DNA from: Anaerolineae bacterium
Lineage (GTDB): Bacteria; Chloroflexota; Anaerolineae; E26-bin7
Length of the DNA stretch: 12,827 bases
Assembly: GCA_029933115.1 (NCBI GenBank)
Contig: JAOZOT010000062.1
Location: 1-12,827, forward strand
Reading direction: 5' to 3'
Positions 5,726 through 12,827 of the stretch are shown here, piece by piece; positions within the stretch are counted from its first letter, which is position 1; every line of letters starts with the position of its first letter. The translations under genes were made by a program, and so were the position numbers. The notes beneath the pieces are model-generated. The model ran no database searches. It had not been told where the DNA came from and saw only the letters and a list, made by a program, of their open reading frames with translations.

Positions 5726-8700
5726 ATCTAGAAGGTCTTAACGCCATTTTAACTAAAGAAGAGGTCGTTGCCACCCAGACGGCTGAGGCGTTGTTAGAGC
5801 GCCCCCGCGAGGTGGACGACGCCTACAAAGCTCACGTGCGTACTTACGTGCCCTTGCACACCGGCCGGGGTGAAAGCCGCCTTAGCGTCGAAGAATTCTC
5901 CCGTCGCCTCATCCGCCAGATTAAGGACAACCTGGCTCCGTGCGGCTACCTCACCGCCGATTTCGGCTACGGCAAGACTAGCACAGCCCTCTATCTCTGG
6001 GATCAAGCCCAGCAGGCCAACTTGGTAGCTGTACCTCCTTTCCAGCTCACCCGCTTGCCCAGCCTCATCGTTGCCACCTACGGCTGGATGGACTATGCGC
6101 TCTCGCTCTCCCGACCTAGCCTGCGCGACGAGGCCAAAGCCATTTACGATGCTTTCGCCGAACGCAGCCTCCAGCAGATGGCCGACGAGAGTGGCGCCGA
6201 CCTAGACACCTTGCGCCAGTGGCTGCGCGATGGACGTCTCACCCTCGATCTCACTGCCCCCGACTACATTCACTTCTTTGAGCAAATGACGGCGCTGGCC
6301 CACCAAGCAGGCTTTGAGGGGCTGCTGGTCTTGGCCGATGAGATCCAGCAATATATCGAGCCGGAGATCAAGTCCGGAGCTAAGGACCCCATCGCGCCTC
6401 TGTTCAACGTCGTGCAGGGGCTGGCCACCCGTCGCAACCATTTGGCTTTCGGTCTCGTCCTCGTCATCCCACGCAAAGAGCTTTCGGTCATTGTGGATCA
6501 GCGCGGCGATTTTGTGGACCGTATGCGAGGGCTGGCGCTCGACCTGGGCGCTATCTACGACCAAACCTTCCCTATACGGTTGTGGGACCGGCTGGCGAAA
6601 GAGTTCCGCTTTGCGGAGCACACGGAAGCCATGGTGCGTCCAGAGACGCTGGCTGCCCTGGGCCAGATTAGTGTCCGCGATGACCTTTCCAATGGCCCGC
6701 GCACCGTCGTTAACGCCTTCCGTCGCATTGCCCGCCGTTACTTGGAACAGCCCGACGCTGGACCCTATTCGCCTGTGGACCTGGTAGACGACTTTTTGAG
6801 CGGGGCCATTCGTTTCGACGGCGTCAAGCGGCTGCAAGAGGTCACCACCCGTGCTCTGGGCCATACTCTGGTGCGTGGCCACCCCGACCGCGAGATAGCC
6901 GTCAAATTGGCAGCAGCCTTCCCTGAAGAGGGAGCCACCCGCGACATCCAGAAGAACCTGCAAGAATGTCTCCAAGTGGACCTTCGTCCCGCTTTTGACG
7001 ACCTGCTCCAGAGCGGGCACGGGGATCTGGTCATCCGCGTTGGAGATGTGCGCAACCCTGGTATCACCCTGCTGAGGTTGGAGCGAGGTGAGGTCAAAAC
7101 CGACTGGCTCACGCTCACCGTGCGCGAGTTCAGCCGCACTTATTACGAGAACGCCGAAAAGACCACCCAGCGAGCGGTCGAGGGCTTCCTCGACCTGCTC
7201 ACCAGCCATGTCTTCCGACCCGGCCAGTGGAAAGTGGTTGAACGATTCAGATCGCGCATGACCCAGAACGCTGGACTGGTGCTGGAGGGTGCATTTCCCA
7301 GTGCCGCCCGCCGTTTCCCAGAGCGGCGGGTCCATGTGCGCGTGTTGATGGAGGATGAACCGGTCAAGGATGCTAGCCCATTGGGCGAAGTCGTCGTCGA
7401 ATTCCGCCTGCGCCGTTACCTGGATTGGGACGAGGAGACCCGCCGGCGTCACGTCGAGCCAGTCGAACTTGAGCCAGAGGCGCATACTGCTCGTTTTACT
7501 CTGAACCTGATGAGCCGTAGCGGCATGGGTGTTAGCCGCGAACTGGACGAGGCCATCGGCAAAATCGTCTCTCCCTTCAAACTCACGCCGCTTTTGCTCC
7601 TGACGCTGCACGAGGTGATCAATGAAAAACGACGCGCCCACCAGATCCCTAAAACCGATGACCATCTCATCCAGTACCAATTTCAGCCGGCTTTGCTCGA
7701 CAACGCCCTAATAGAACTGTTGCGCCCCGAGGTTGGGGTTGCCTTCGACGCAGCCGGGTTGCGCCTGGTGGAGACTGTGGTTGGTCAACTGCTTGAGGCT
7801 CGCTACGGTGACGACTATCACCCTCTCATTGCCGTCGGCAACTGGCAGAGTTCCATCAAGAAGTACATCAATGCGCTACACCGCCTGCCTTCACTGCCCG
7901 AAAAGCAAGGCCAGATGAATGTTGAAGGTTTAAAGGAAGATATTGCTGGTTACTTTCCACTCTCTCACACCGCCCTCGACAGCTTTATGGCCAATTTTCC
8001 CGAACTTATTGAGCTAGTGCGCGATTTCCCCACCCGTCGCCAGGCCGAAGAGGGCGCGACTGGAGCAGTGCGCTTTCGACTCCACCCCCTGGAGGTTCAG
8101 GTCCGCGCTTGGCTCCAGGCCAGCCCTGATACGACGACGGTCAAAAGTGCGGGCAAGATATACACCTTGCACCGGCTGCCCGTCGGTCAGGTCTACGCCC
8201 AGGCAACAGAACTGGGCTACAAGGACGACGAGGTGGACGCTCTACTCGACGTGATGGAAGCCCGTGGCCTCATTGAGCGCGACCAGCGTGGCAACCTGCG
8301 CGAGGCGCTGCGTCAAGTGCCCTCAGTGGACGAGTTGGCCGACGCAGTCAGTGAGCTGCAAGCCAGTATCGGCTACCTGCAAACCGCCTTCCCTCAGGCC
8401 AAAGAGTTCCGGCGGCTGGCTGAAGAGGCTGAAAAGTACGCTGCTAAAATCGAGGAGCTACGTGCGACGGCTGACGAGGCGACCCTTGTCAGTCTGCGCC
8501 GCACCATCACCACCCGCCTGCGCGACGTCAGAGCCAGCGCTGAGAGTCGCCAGGCTGAGTTGCGTCAAAAGGCCACCAACTTATTCGGCCGGCTGCCTAG
8601 TCTGGATGCCCGCCGCCGTAACACGTTGGAAACTCAGATAACTGGTGTCAAATACGCCGATCAGGTCAACAACCTACGTGTCCGCCTGCTGCGTGCCTAC

Positions 8701-9798
8701 ACGCGCTTCGGCACCCAGATGGAGGAACTGCGCCGTCAGTTGGAGGGCGTCGAGCACGCACTGGCGAATGAGGAACTACCTCTATCGGATCTGACCAGGC
8801 AGGCCGCTGCGCTGCGTGACTTGGATCAAGACGTCACTGTCCTCCACAAGTCGGGCGAGATGCTAGCCAAGCAGTATCGCCAGTTCACCGACTGGTGCCG
8901 CTTGGTCGAGGATGGTGCACGTCTTTTTGATGATCTGCAAATCCTGGGTGACCCGGCCGGTGACCTTATGGCTACCTTCGACAAGTTGAGCCAGGACATC
9001 CGGGGCGACATTAGCGCTCACGCTCTTGACGCCTTACCCAATGTGACCACCTACGCCTCGCGGCTCAACGAACTGCGGGGACAGGCCCGGCGTCTCCGTG
9101 ATCAGGCGGTAGAGGCGTTCAACGACCTACAGAACCGCTACCGTGACGAACTGGTGCGCACCATTGGCTATCCACGCGACCGGCTATGGGAGCCGTTCAT
9201 CTACAACCCGCTCGATCCGGTGGGTATCTACCAGCAGCTTTACGGCCACATTGCCAGTGCTTTGGCCGACGTGGTGGACCGAATGCAGCAATTGCAGTCC
9301 ATCCACCTCTCCGGCGTGCGCAATCTACTCAATACTCCTCGGCTGGCTAACTTGCCGCCTCGTGAGCGGGAGCGCATCGAACAACGAGGGCGTGAGTTAG
9401 AAACACAGTTAAACCAGATTGGAGATGCGCTGGCGCAGGTAAAGGAGCGCGCCGCCGACTTGGACGCCATCCGCGACTTTCCTGCTGAAAGTGATGGTGG
9501 CGCTTTCCGCATGTTGTTGGCCGAACTCAAGGCACTTTACGGGCAATTAGATGGTACTCGCCAGGGTCTCGACGCCATCACCGCCATCCTCCGTGAACAG
9601 GCTCTCACCTCGGAGGAGACTCTGGTCTGGAAAGCCCTGGAAAAAATCTCGCTCGCTGGTAGCTTCACCGATCTAACTGACCTGCGCACTGAAGCCCCCA
9701 AGGTAGACAATGAGGCACTTTGGTCAGCGCTGCGTGGTTTGTGGGAGAAGCAGCGTGTGCAGATTCAGGTAAGACCAGTGCGTTATGACAGAGAGTGA
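5722..9798 (+). CDS. brxC: BrxC/PglY-like large ATPase (1358 aa)
   Basis: A very large soluble P-loop protein. The Walker A motif is ADFGYGKT at residues 79-86, Walker B is LLVLADE at 201-207, and RGDFVDRMRG at 261-270 may provide an arginine finger. The ATPase module fills roughly the first 400 residues. Residues about 785-860 read as a winged helix, and about 875-1290 are rich in heptad-like charged/leucine helices, suggesting long coiled coils. Length, N-terminal ATPase, extended helical C-terminus and the directly adjoining PglZ gene match BrxC/PglY of BREX/Pgl phage-defence systems. There this protein is an essential ATPase thought to act in recognition and exclusion of foreign DNA. DpdH, a large ATPase of dpd clusters, is an alternative affiliation I cannot exclude. 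The start is supported by GGAGGAG at 5709-5715 with 6-nt spacing. The stop overlaps the pglZ-like gene by 14 nt. Confidence 0.8.
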   Translation: MNLEGLNAILTKEEVVATQTAEALLERPREVDDAYKAHVRTYVPLHTGRGESRLSVEEFSRRLIRQIKDNLAPCGYLTADFGYGKTSTALYLWDQAQQANLVAVPPFQLTRLPSLIVATYGWMDYALSLSRPSLRDEAKAIYDAFAERSLQQMADESGADLDTLRQWLRDGRLTLDLTAPDYIHFFEQMTALAHQAGFEGLLVLADEIQQYIEPEIKSGAKDPIAPLFNVVQGLATRRNHLAFGLVLVIPRKELSVIVDQRGDFVDRMRGLALDLGAIYDQTFPIRLWDRLAKEFRFAEHTEAMVRPETLAALGQISVRDDLSNGPRTVVNAFRRIARRYLEQPDAGPYSPVDLVDDFLSGAIRFDGVKRLQEVTTRALGHTLVRGHPDREIAVKLAAAFPEEGATRDIQKNLQECLQVDLRPAFDDLLQSGHGDLVIRVGDVRNPGITLLRLERGEVKTDWLTLTVREFSRTYYENAEKTTQRAVEGFLDLLTSHVFRPGQWKVVERFRSRMTQNAGLVLEGAFPSAARRFPERRVHVRVLMEDEPVKDASPLGEVVVEFRLRRYLDWDEETRRRHVEPVELEPEAHTARFTLNLMSRSGMGVSRELDEAIGKIVSPFKLTPLLLLTLHEVINEKRRAHQIPKTDDHLIQYQFQPALLDNALIELLRPEVGVAFDAAGLRLVETVVGQLLEARYGDDYHPLIAVGNWQSSIKKYINALHRLPSLPEKQGQMNVEGLKEDIAGYFPLSHTALDSFMANFPELIELVRDFPTRRQAEEGATGAVRFRLHPLEVQVRAWLQASPDTTTVKSAGKIYTLHRLPVGQVYAQATELGYKDDEVDALLDVMEARGLIERDQRGNLREALRQVPSVDELADAVSELQASIGYLQTAFPQAKEFRRLAEEAEKYAAKIEELRATADEATLVSLRRTITTRLRDVRASAESRQAELRQKATNLFGRLPSLDARRRNTLETQITGVKYADQVNNLRVRLLRAYTRFGTQMEELRRQLEGVEHALANEELPLSDLTRQAAALRDLDQDVTVLHKSGEMLAKQYRQFTDWCRLVEDGARLFDDLQILGDPAGDLMATFDKLSQDIRGDISAHALDALPNVTTYASRLNELRGQARRLRDQAVEAFNDLQNRYRDELVRTIGYPRDRLWEPFIYNPLDPVGIYQQLYGHIASALADVVDRMQQLQSIHLSGVRNLLNTPRLANLPPRERERIEQRGRELETQLNQIGDALAQVKERAADLDAIRDFPAESDGGAFRMLLAELKALYGQLDGTRQGLDAITAILREQALTSEETLVWKALEKISLAGSFTDLTDLRTEAPKVDNEALWSALRGLWEKQRVQIQVRPVRYDRE

Positions 9799-10921
9799 CA
9801 AAGCAGTAGCAGATCCCGCTACCCTGGCCAACTTGCTCGCACAAGCCCCGGTGATGGGGCCATTGCATCTCCTGCAAGCCCTCTGTCTACCGCCTGAGAC
9901 TGAGGTGCTGGCCGACGCTGCCGCGTTGGCGGAAGAGCTGGATGACCTAGCTCCTCACGCTATCCGCCCCATCTGGCTCACCGATGTCCAGCCCCGCTTA
10001 GCCAACCGCTTTTTGCAGGCCGACGCCTCAGCCCCGCCTCCATTTGACGCTGTCAACCGCGCATTGCCCGGGCGGCTTGACTACGCCCGCCGCCACTGGC
10101 TCACGCACCGCACCATTGCTGACCGCATCGTTGCCGATGCCGCCCAACGCCGTTACCGCACCGTTGCCTTGCTGCTGGTGGATGGGCTGGGCTATGCTGA
10201 TGTAGCCGATTGGCCTGAGCACGTGCAGCCCTGCTTGGTGGACGGCCCCTCTATCACCTACTATAAGGAGCGAGAAGGCCGATACATTCAGCCAGAGATT
10301 GGCTTTCCCGGCATAGTCGGCACCCCCCAGCTGGCCCGGCGGCTCATTGAAGTTGGCTTGCTGCACTCACGCGGCTTCTCCTATTGGTCACGTGAGACAA
10401 ACGAGGTATCTGACTGTCTTTTTGAGGGGGTACCACTGACCCGTGTAGTCAGATTCTCGGAGGTAATAGCGGCACTGCGGAACGTTAACTTGGAGCACAC
10501 TTACATTCAAGTTGTGCGTGAGGGGCTGGATGGGCTGGCTCACCGCCGACGCGAGGTCACGTCTATCGAGGTGCGCGAGACGGTGCAAGCCATCCGTGCT
10601 GACGCGCTGGCGCTGCTCGATGTGTTGCGAGAAGGCCCTCGGCCGGCAGCCCTCTACCTGACTGCCGATCATGGCATCCTGTGGAAAGCCGAGCACGCTT
10701 TCAAGATGCTGGGGACCGACGACCGCGCGCATCCGCGCTACGGCACCCACCCGCCAGCTAACGAGGAGTCCGCCACAAGCTTTGTGTTCGACGAACGAAC
10801 GTTCTATGTGTATCATTGGCCATACCTGGGCACGTCCATCCGCCGCAACGACAGCGGCGTGCATGGCGGGCTGTCGGCTCAAGAGAGTATTGTGCCATTC
10901 ATCCGATGGGAGATAGTATAG
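9785..10921 (+). CDS. pglZ: Compact PglZ-domain protein (alkaline phosphatase fold)
   Basis: This 378-aa protein has a PglZ domain of the alkaline phosphatase superfamily with a seemingly complete metal-binding set: D133 in VDGLG, T180 in FPGIVGT (possible nucleophile), D249 and H253 in DGLAH, D295 and H296 in ADHG, and H360 in VHGGLSAQES. The HGG-x-S-x-QES-x-VPF ending is typical of PglZ. PglZ is the hallmark of BREX/Pgl defence; its exact substrate there is unsettled. BREX PglZ proteins are usually about 700-900 aa, so this is a core-only version with just a short helical N-terminal part (residues 1-120). It overlaps the BrxC/PglY-like gene by 14 nt and is 4 nt from the HerA-like gene, so the three products are probably made together. 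Confidence in the domain is high; the reaction is unknown. Confidence 0.9.
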   Translation: MTESDKAVADPATLANLLAQAPVMGPLHLLQALCLPPETEVLADAAALAEELDDLAPHAIRPIWLTDVQPRLANRFLQADASAPPPFDAVNRALPGRLDYARRHWLTHRTIADRIVADAAQRRYRTVALLLVDGLGYADVADWPEHVQPCLVDGPSITYYKEREGRYIQPEIGFPGIVGTPQLARRLIEVGLLHSRGFSYWSRETNEVSDCLFEGVPLTRVVRFSEVIAALRNVNLEHTYIQVVREGLDGLAHRRREVTSIEVRETVQAIRADALALLDVLREGPRPAALYLTADHGILWKAEHAFKMLGTDDRAHPRYGTHPPANEESATSFVFDERTFYVYHWPYLGTSIRRNDSGVHGGLSAQESIVPFIRWEIV

Positions 10922-10925
10922 TTTA

Positions 10926-12134
10926 ATGGAACTGCTATTGGGTCGAGATGTGACCCACAACGAGCCGGTCTATCTGGATGCCAGCGGCGCGCGCGCTGTG
11001 CTTATCTGTGGCAAGCGGGGCAGCGGCAAGTCCTACACTCTAGGAGTTTTTGTCGAAGAACTACTGGCGTTAGCGGCTGACGCCATCATTCCTATAGTTG
11101 TGGATCCCATTGGTATTTATCACACCATGAGCCTGCCCAACGAACCACAGCGTGATGACCTTTTCCGCTGGGCGCTCAACCCACGCGGCTACTCTGTGCG
11201 ACTGCTGGTGCCCGGTGAACCTGAGTTGCTCTATGACCACGACGTATTGCGTGCGCTACGGGAGCGCCAGGTTGAGGTTATTTCCCTACAGTTGAACCCT
11301 GCTGATCTTTCCCCTGACGGCTGGTGCGAACTCTTTGGCGCCAACATCAACCAGCCATTAGGGATTGTCCTCTTTCGAGCTGTCCAATCCCTGAGCGAGC
11401 GAGGCCGTGACTTCACCGTGCGTGACATTGCCCAGACCATCGAGACAGACGAACGGGCCAACGAGACCACACAGGAAGCACTGCTCAATCGTCTGGAGGC
11501 CGCCCGCGCCTGGCGTATTTTCGCCGAGGATGGCTATACGCCGATGGATGCCATCTTCCAGCCAGGGGTCGTTAATATCGTAGATCTGAGCCGGTTAGAG
11601 AGCGGGCCACGTGGCCGGCGTAACCTGACCATTTCCATTATCGCTCGCAACCTCTTCCGCGCCCGCGCTGATGCCCGGTTGCGGGAGGAGTTTGGGCTGG
11701 CGTCACCGTTGCCGCGCGTCTGGCTGGCGATTGACGAGGCTCATCAGTTCGTCCCTGCTGGCGGCACAACGTTGGCGAAGGAGCAACTGGTGCGCTGGGC
11801 CAAAGAGGGCCGCCAGCCTGGCCTCTCGCTTATCGTCGCCAGTCAACAGCCATCGGCTATTGACCGCGAAGTGCTGTCCCAATGTGACGTGATCCTGAGC
11901 CACAAGCTAACCACTCGCGACGACATCAGCGCCCTCAACCGGCTCAGCCAGGATTATATGGGCAGCGAACTCCAGACACTTATCAAAAGACTGAAGCGGG
12001 TGGGCGAAGCCATTCTGGTAGACGACGAGCGCGAGACGGTGCACCATCTAGGCATTCGTCCGCGTCAGAGCCGTCACGGTGGCAGCAGCGTCGCTCCGGC
12101 CGAGGAGGAACGCCTTGACCTCTGGAACTCCTGA
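10926..12134 (+). CDS. herA: HerA-like (HerA/FtsK superfamily) ATPase
   Basis: A 402-aa protein with Walker A GKRGSGKS at residues 29-36, Walker B VWLAIDEAHQF at 265-275 (D270, E271), a conserved basic patch RWAKEGRQPGLS at 290-301 and the sensor ASQQPS at 305-310. This order is characteristic of HerA hexameric DNA translocases. The N-terminal HAS-barrel is short or missing, since the P-loop begins by residue 29. HerA-family proteins pump or unwind DNA and are frequent in defence islands, often paired with a nuclease such as NurA or Sir2; no nuclease gene is seen here. Following PglZ by 4 nt, it takes the place normally held by the helicase component of some BREX types (BrxHI/BrxHII). The ribosome binding site GGGAG at 10908-10912 is rather far (13 nt), suggesting coupling to pglZ translation. 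Confidence 0.88.
   Translation: MELLLGRDVTHNEPVYLDASGARAVLICGKRGSGKSYTLGVFVEELLALAADAIIPIVVDPIGIYHTMSLPNEPQRDDLFRWALNPRGYSVRLLVPGEPELLYDHDVLRALRERQVEVISLQLNPADLSPDGWCELFGANINQPLGIVLFRAVQSLSERGRDFTVRDIAQTIETDERANETTQEALLNRLEAARAWRIFAEDGYTPMDAIFQPGVVNIVDLSRLESGPRGRRNLTISIIARNLFRARADARLREEFGLASPLPRVWLAIDEAHQFVPAGGTTLAKEQLVRWAKEGRQPGLSLIVASQQPSAIDREVLSQCDVILSHKLTTRDDISALNRLSQDYMGSELQTLIKRLKRVGEAILVDDERETVHHLGIRPRQSRHGGSSVAPAEEERLDLWNS
12103..12108 (+). promoter_or_regulatory. Ribosome binding site fixing a TTG start
   Basis: AGGAGG sits six bases before TTG 12115, inside the end of the HerA-like gene. It decides the start of the acetyltransferase in favour of TTG 12115 over the upstream in-frame GTG 12079, which would only add a basic, unconserved-looking extension. 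Confidence 0.75.
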
Positions 12135-12570
12135 ATCGTTCACCCTTCGCCAAGCCACCCCCGCTGACCTAGACACCATTAAATCTCTAGCCGACGCCCA
12201 CCGCCACGAGCTAGGCTTTGTCATACGTCCGGCACTGGCGCGCTCCATCGAGCGCAGTGAACTTATCGTCGCTACCAACAGCACCAGCCTCATCGCCTTC
12301 GTCGAGTACCACCATCGCCGCGATGCACAGACCACACTCTACCACATCGTCGTTGCGCCGGATTATCGCCGCCAGGGCATAGGACGGCGGCTGATCGAGC
12401 GGCTGGCGGACGAGGCGCGTGCGGCTGGCAAAGAGGTCATCGCGCTCAAGTGCCCCGCCGCTCTGCCTGCCAACGGCTTTTACGCCCGCACTGGCTGGTC
12501 ACTGGCTGGCAGCGAACCAGGCAAGCACCGCTCGCTGAACCTGTGGCAACTGACACTGGACGCATCATAA
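12115..12570 (+). CDS. GNAT-family N-acetyltransferase
   Basis: A 151-aa GCN5-related acetyltransferase. FTLRQATPADLDTIKSL at the N-terminus is the usual first strand and helix. VAPDYRRQGIGRRLIERL (residues about 80-97) is motif A with the acetyl-CoA loop R-x-x-G-x-G. ANGFYARTGW (about 119-128) is the family's conserved C-terminal motif. The acceptor cannot be read from sequence; small molecules, protein N-termini, lysines or charged tRNA are all known in the family. It overlaps the HerA-like gene by 20 nt and has a strong internal ribosome binding site, so it is expressed with the defence-like genes. It could modify an island protein, or be a passenger. A single-gene GNAT toxin is less likely because no antitoxin-like gene precedes it. 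Confidence 0.85.
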   Translation: MTSGTPESFTLRQATPADLDTIKSLADAHRHELGFVIRPALARSIERSELIVATNSTSLIAFVEYHHRRDAQTTLYHIVVAPDYRRQGIGRRLIERLADEARAAGKEVIALKCPAALPANGFYARTGWSLAGSEPGKHRSLNLWQLTLDAS

Positions 12571-12590
12571 GATGCGATTGTTAGCCTGTG

Positions 12591-12746
12591 ATGGCGTTAG
12601 TTGCCTCGATGAGGGAAGAGGAAGCCGCTGCGCTATGGGATGAGGCCTACGCTGAGGAAAGCGCCAGGCTAGACCATAAGCCGGAGCATGAAGTAAGGTT
12701 CAATGCCCATGTTGCCGTCCCCCTGAACACCTACTGGTTTTTGTGA
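12591..12746 (+). CDS. Possible 51-aa hypothetical protein
   Basis: A short frame starting MALVASMREEEAAALW and ending NTYWFL, beginning 20 bases after the acetyltransferase. Third codon positions are moderately GC-rich (about two thirds) and the first half would form an acidic amphipathic helix. No ribosome binding site is seen before ATG 12591. It could be a small real protein or the remnant of a decayed gene. I do not recognise it. Confidence 0.3.
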   Translation: MALVASMREEEAAALWDEAYAEESARLDHKPEHEVRFNAHVAVPLNTYWFL

Positions 12747-12771
12747 CCAGAACATTCCCAAAGATCGGCTC

Positions 12772-12800
12772 GTGACTTCTCAGCACAAGATGAGTATAAT
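12772..12800 (+). promoter_or_regulatory. Sigma70-type promoter for the next gene
   Basis: TATAAT at 12795-12800 lies 17 bases downstream of GTGACT (12772-12777, four of six -35 matches). Transcription would start near 12807, giving a leader of only about 16 nt. The defence-like block therefore probably ends before this point and a new transcription unit begins. Confidence 0.6.
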
Positions 12801-12808
12801 GCCGGTCA

Positions 12809-12818
12809 AGGAGGTGAT
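12809..12818 (+). promoter_or_regulatory. Near-perfect Shine-Dalgarno site
   Basis: AGGAGGTGAT is fully complementary to the 3' end of bacterial 16S rRNA and lies eight bases (from GGAGG) before ATG 12823. It marks a well-translated gene that begins at the right edge. Confidence 0.8.
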
Positions 12819-12822
12819 ATAA

Positions 12823-12827
12823 ATGAC
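12823..12827 (+). CDS. Start of an unidentified gene (partial)
   Basis: Only ATG and two further bases are in the window. The start is called from the strong ribosome binding site and the promoter immediately upstream. Nothing can be said about the product. Confidence 0.65.

Noticed and set aside
6202..7680. Long open frame on the minus strand (about 490 codons) opposite the large ATPase
   Set aside because: It lies wholly antisense to a gene with clear ATPase motifs, its translation shows no recognisable domain, and GC-rich codon bias commonly creates such shadows.
10388..10960. Open frame on the minus strand opposite pglZ (190 codons)
   Set aside because: It is a shadow of the PglZ domain, whose metal-binding motifs are unambiguous on the plus strand.
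12734..12750. CTGGT/ACCAG hairpin after the acetyltransferase as a terminator
   Set aside because: The stem is only 5 bp, the T-run is in the loop rather than after the stem, and there is no GC-rich core.
1..12827. CRISPR array, tRNA or rRNA genes, complete insertion sequence
   Set aside because: No regularly spaced short direct repeats, no cloverleaf or rRNA-like segments and no transposase reading frame were seen by eye.

Overview
The window looks like part of a mobile accessory (defence-type) island in a moderately GC-rich bacterium. The promoters are sigma70-like (TATAAT boxes) and one ribosome binding site is an almost perfect anti-SD complement. Gene style (long multi-domain HTH and ATPase proteins, an RNA-polymerase alpha-CTD/sigma fusion) makes me think of Chloroflexota, but that is an inference from style and not from a marker gene. 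No rRNA, tRNA, CRISPR array or complete insertion sequence was found.

Layout. (i) 1-107: 3' end of an unrelated gene. (ii) About 187-233: a strong extended -10 promoter with a short palindrome at the predicted transcription start. (iii) 290-4709: a tightly overlapping three-gene unit: an 855-aa DNA-binding protein (three RNA polymerase alpha-CTD-like repeats, a sigma70 region-4-like HTH, HARE-HTH-like winged helices), a DpdA-like DNA tRNA-guanine-transglycosylase homologue, and an unrecognised 278-aa probable winged-helix protein. (iv) 4710-5091: 382 bp without a gene, containing a 150-bp MITE (12-bp terminal inverted repeats, 8-bp target duplication) followed by three hairpins and a weak promoter. 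(v) 5092-12570: a second same-strand unit: a 167-aa P-loop protein resembling BrxF in size and layout, a possible 39-aa coupling peptide, a 1358-aa BrxC/PglY-like ATPase, a compact 378-aa PglZ phosphatase-fold protein, a HerA-like ATPase and a GNAT acetyltransferase. (vi) 12571-12827: a possible 51-aa ORF, then promoter, ribosome binding site and first codon of another gene.

How the parts may work together (inference). BrxC/PglY plus PglZ is the signature pair of BREX/Pgl phage-defence systems, which normally also carry a PglX-type DNA methyltransferase. None is in the window. What sits next to the pair is a DpdA-like transglycosylase, the family that exchanges guanine for 7-deazaguanine in DNA. 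The attractive reading is a hybrid island in which deazaguanine base exchange replaces methylation as the self mark. The BrxF/BrxC/PglZ/HerA proteins would supply recognition and energy-driven exclusion, and the alpha-CTD/sigma/HARE protein would supply DNA targeting, modified-base sensing or transcriptional control. The two halves are separated by the MITE-bearing gap and differ in base composition, so they may instead be neighbouring independent modules.
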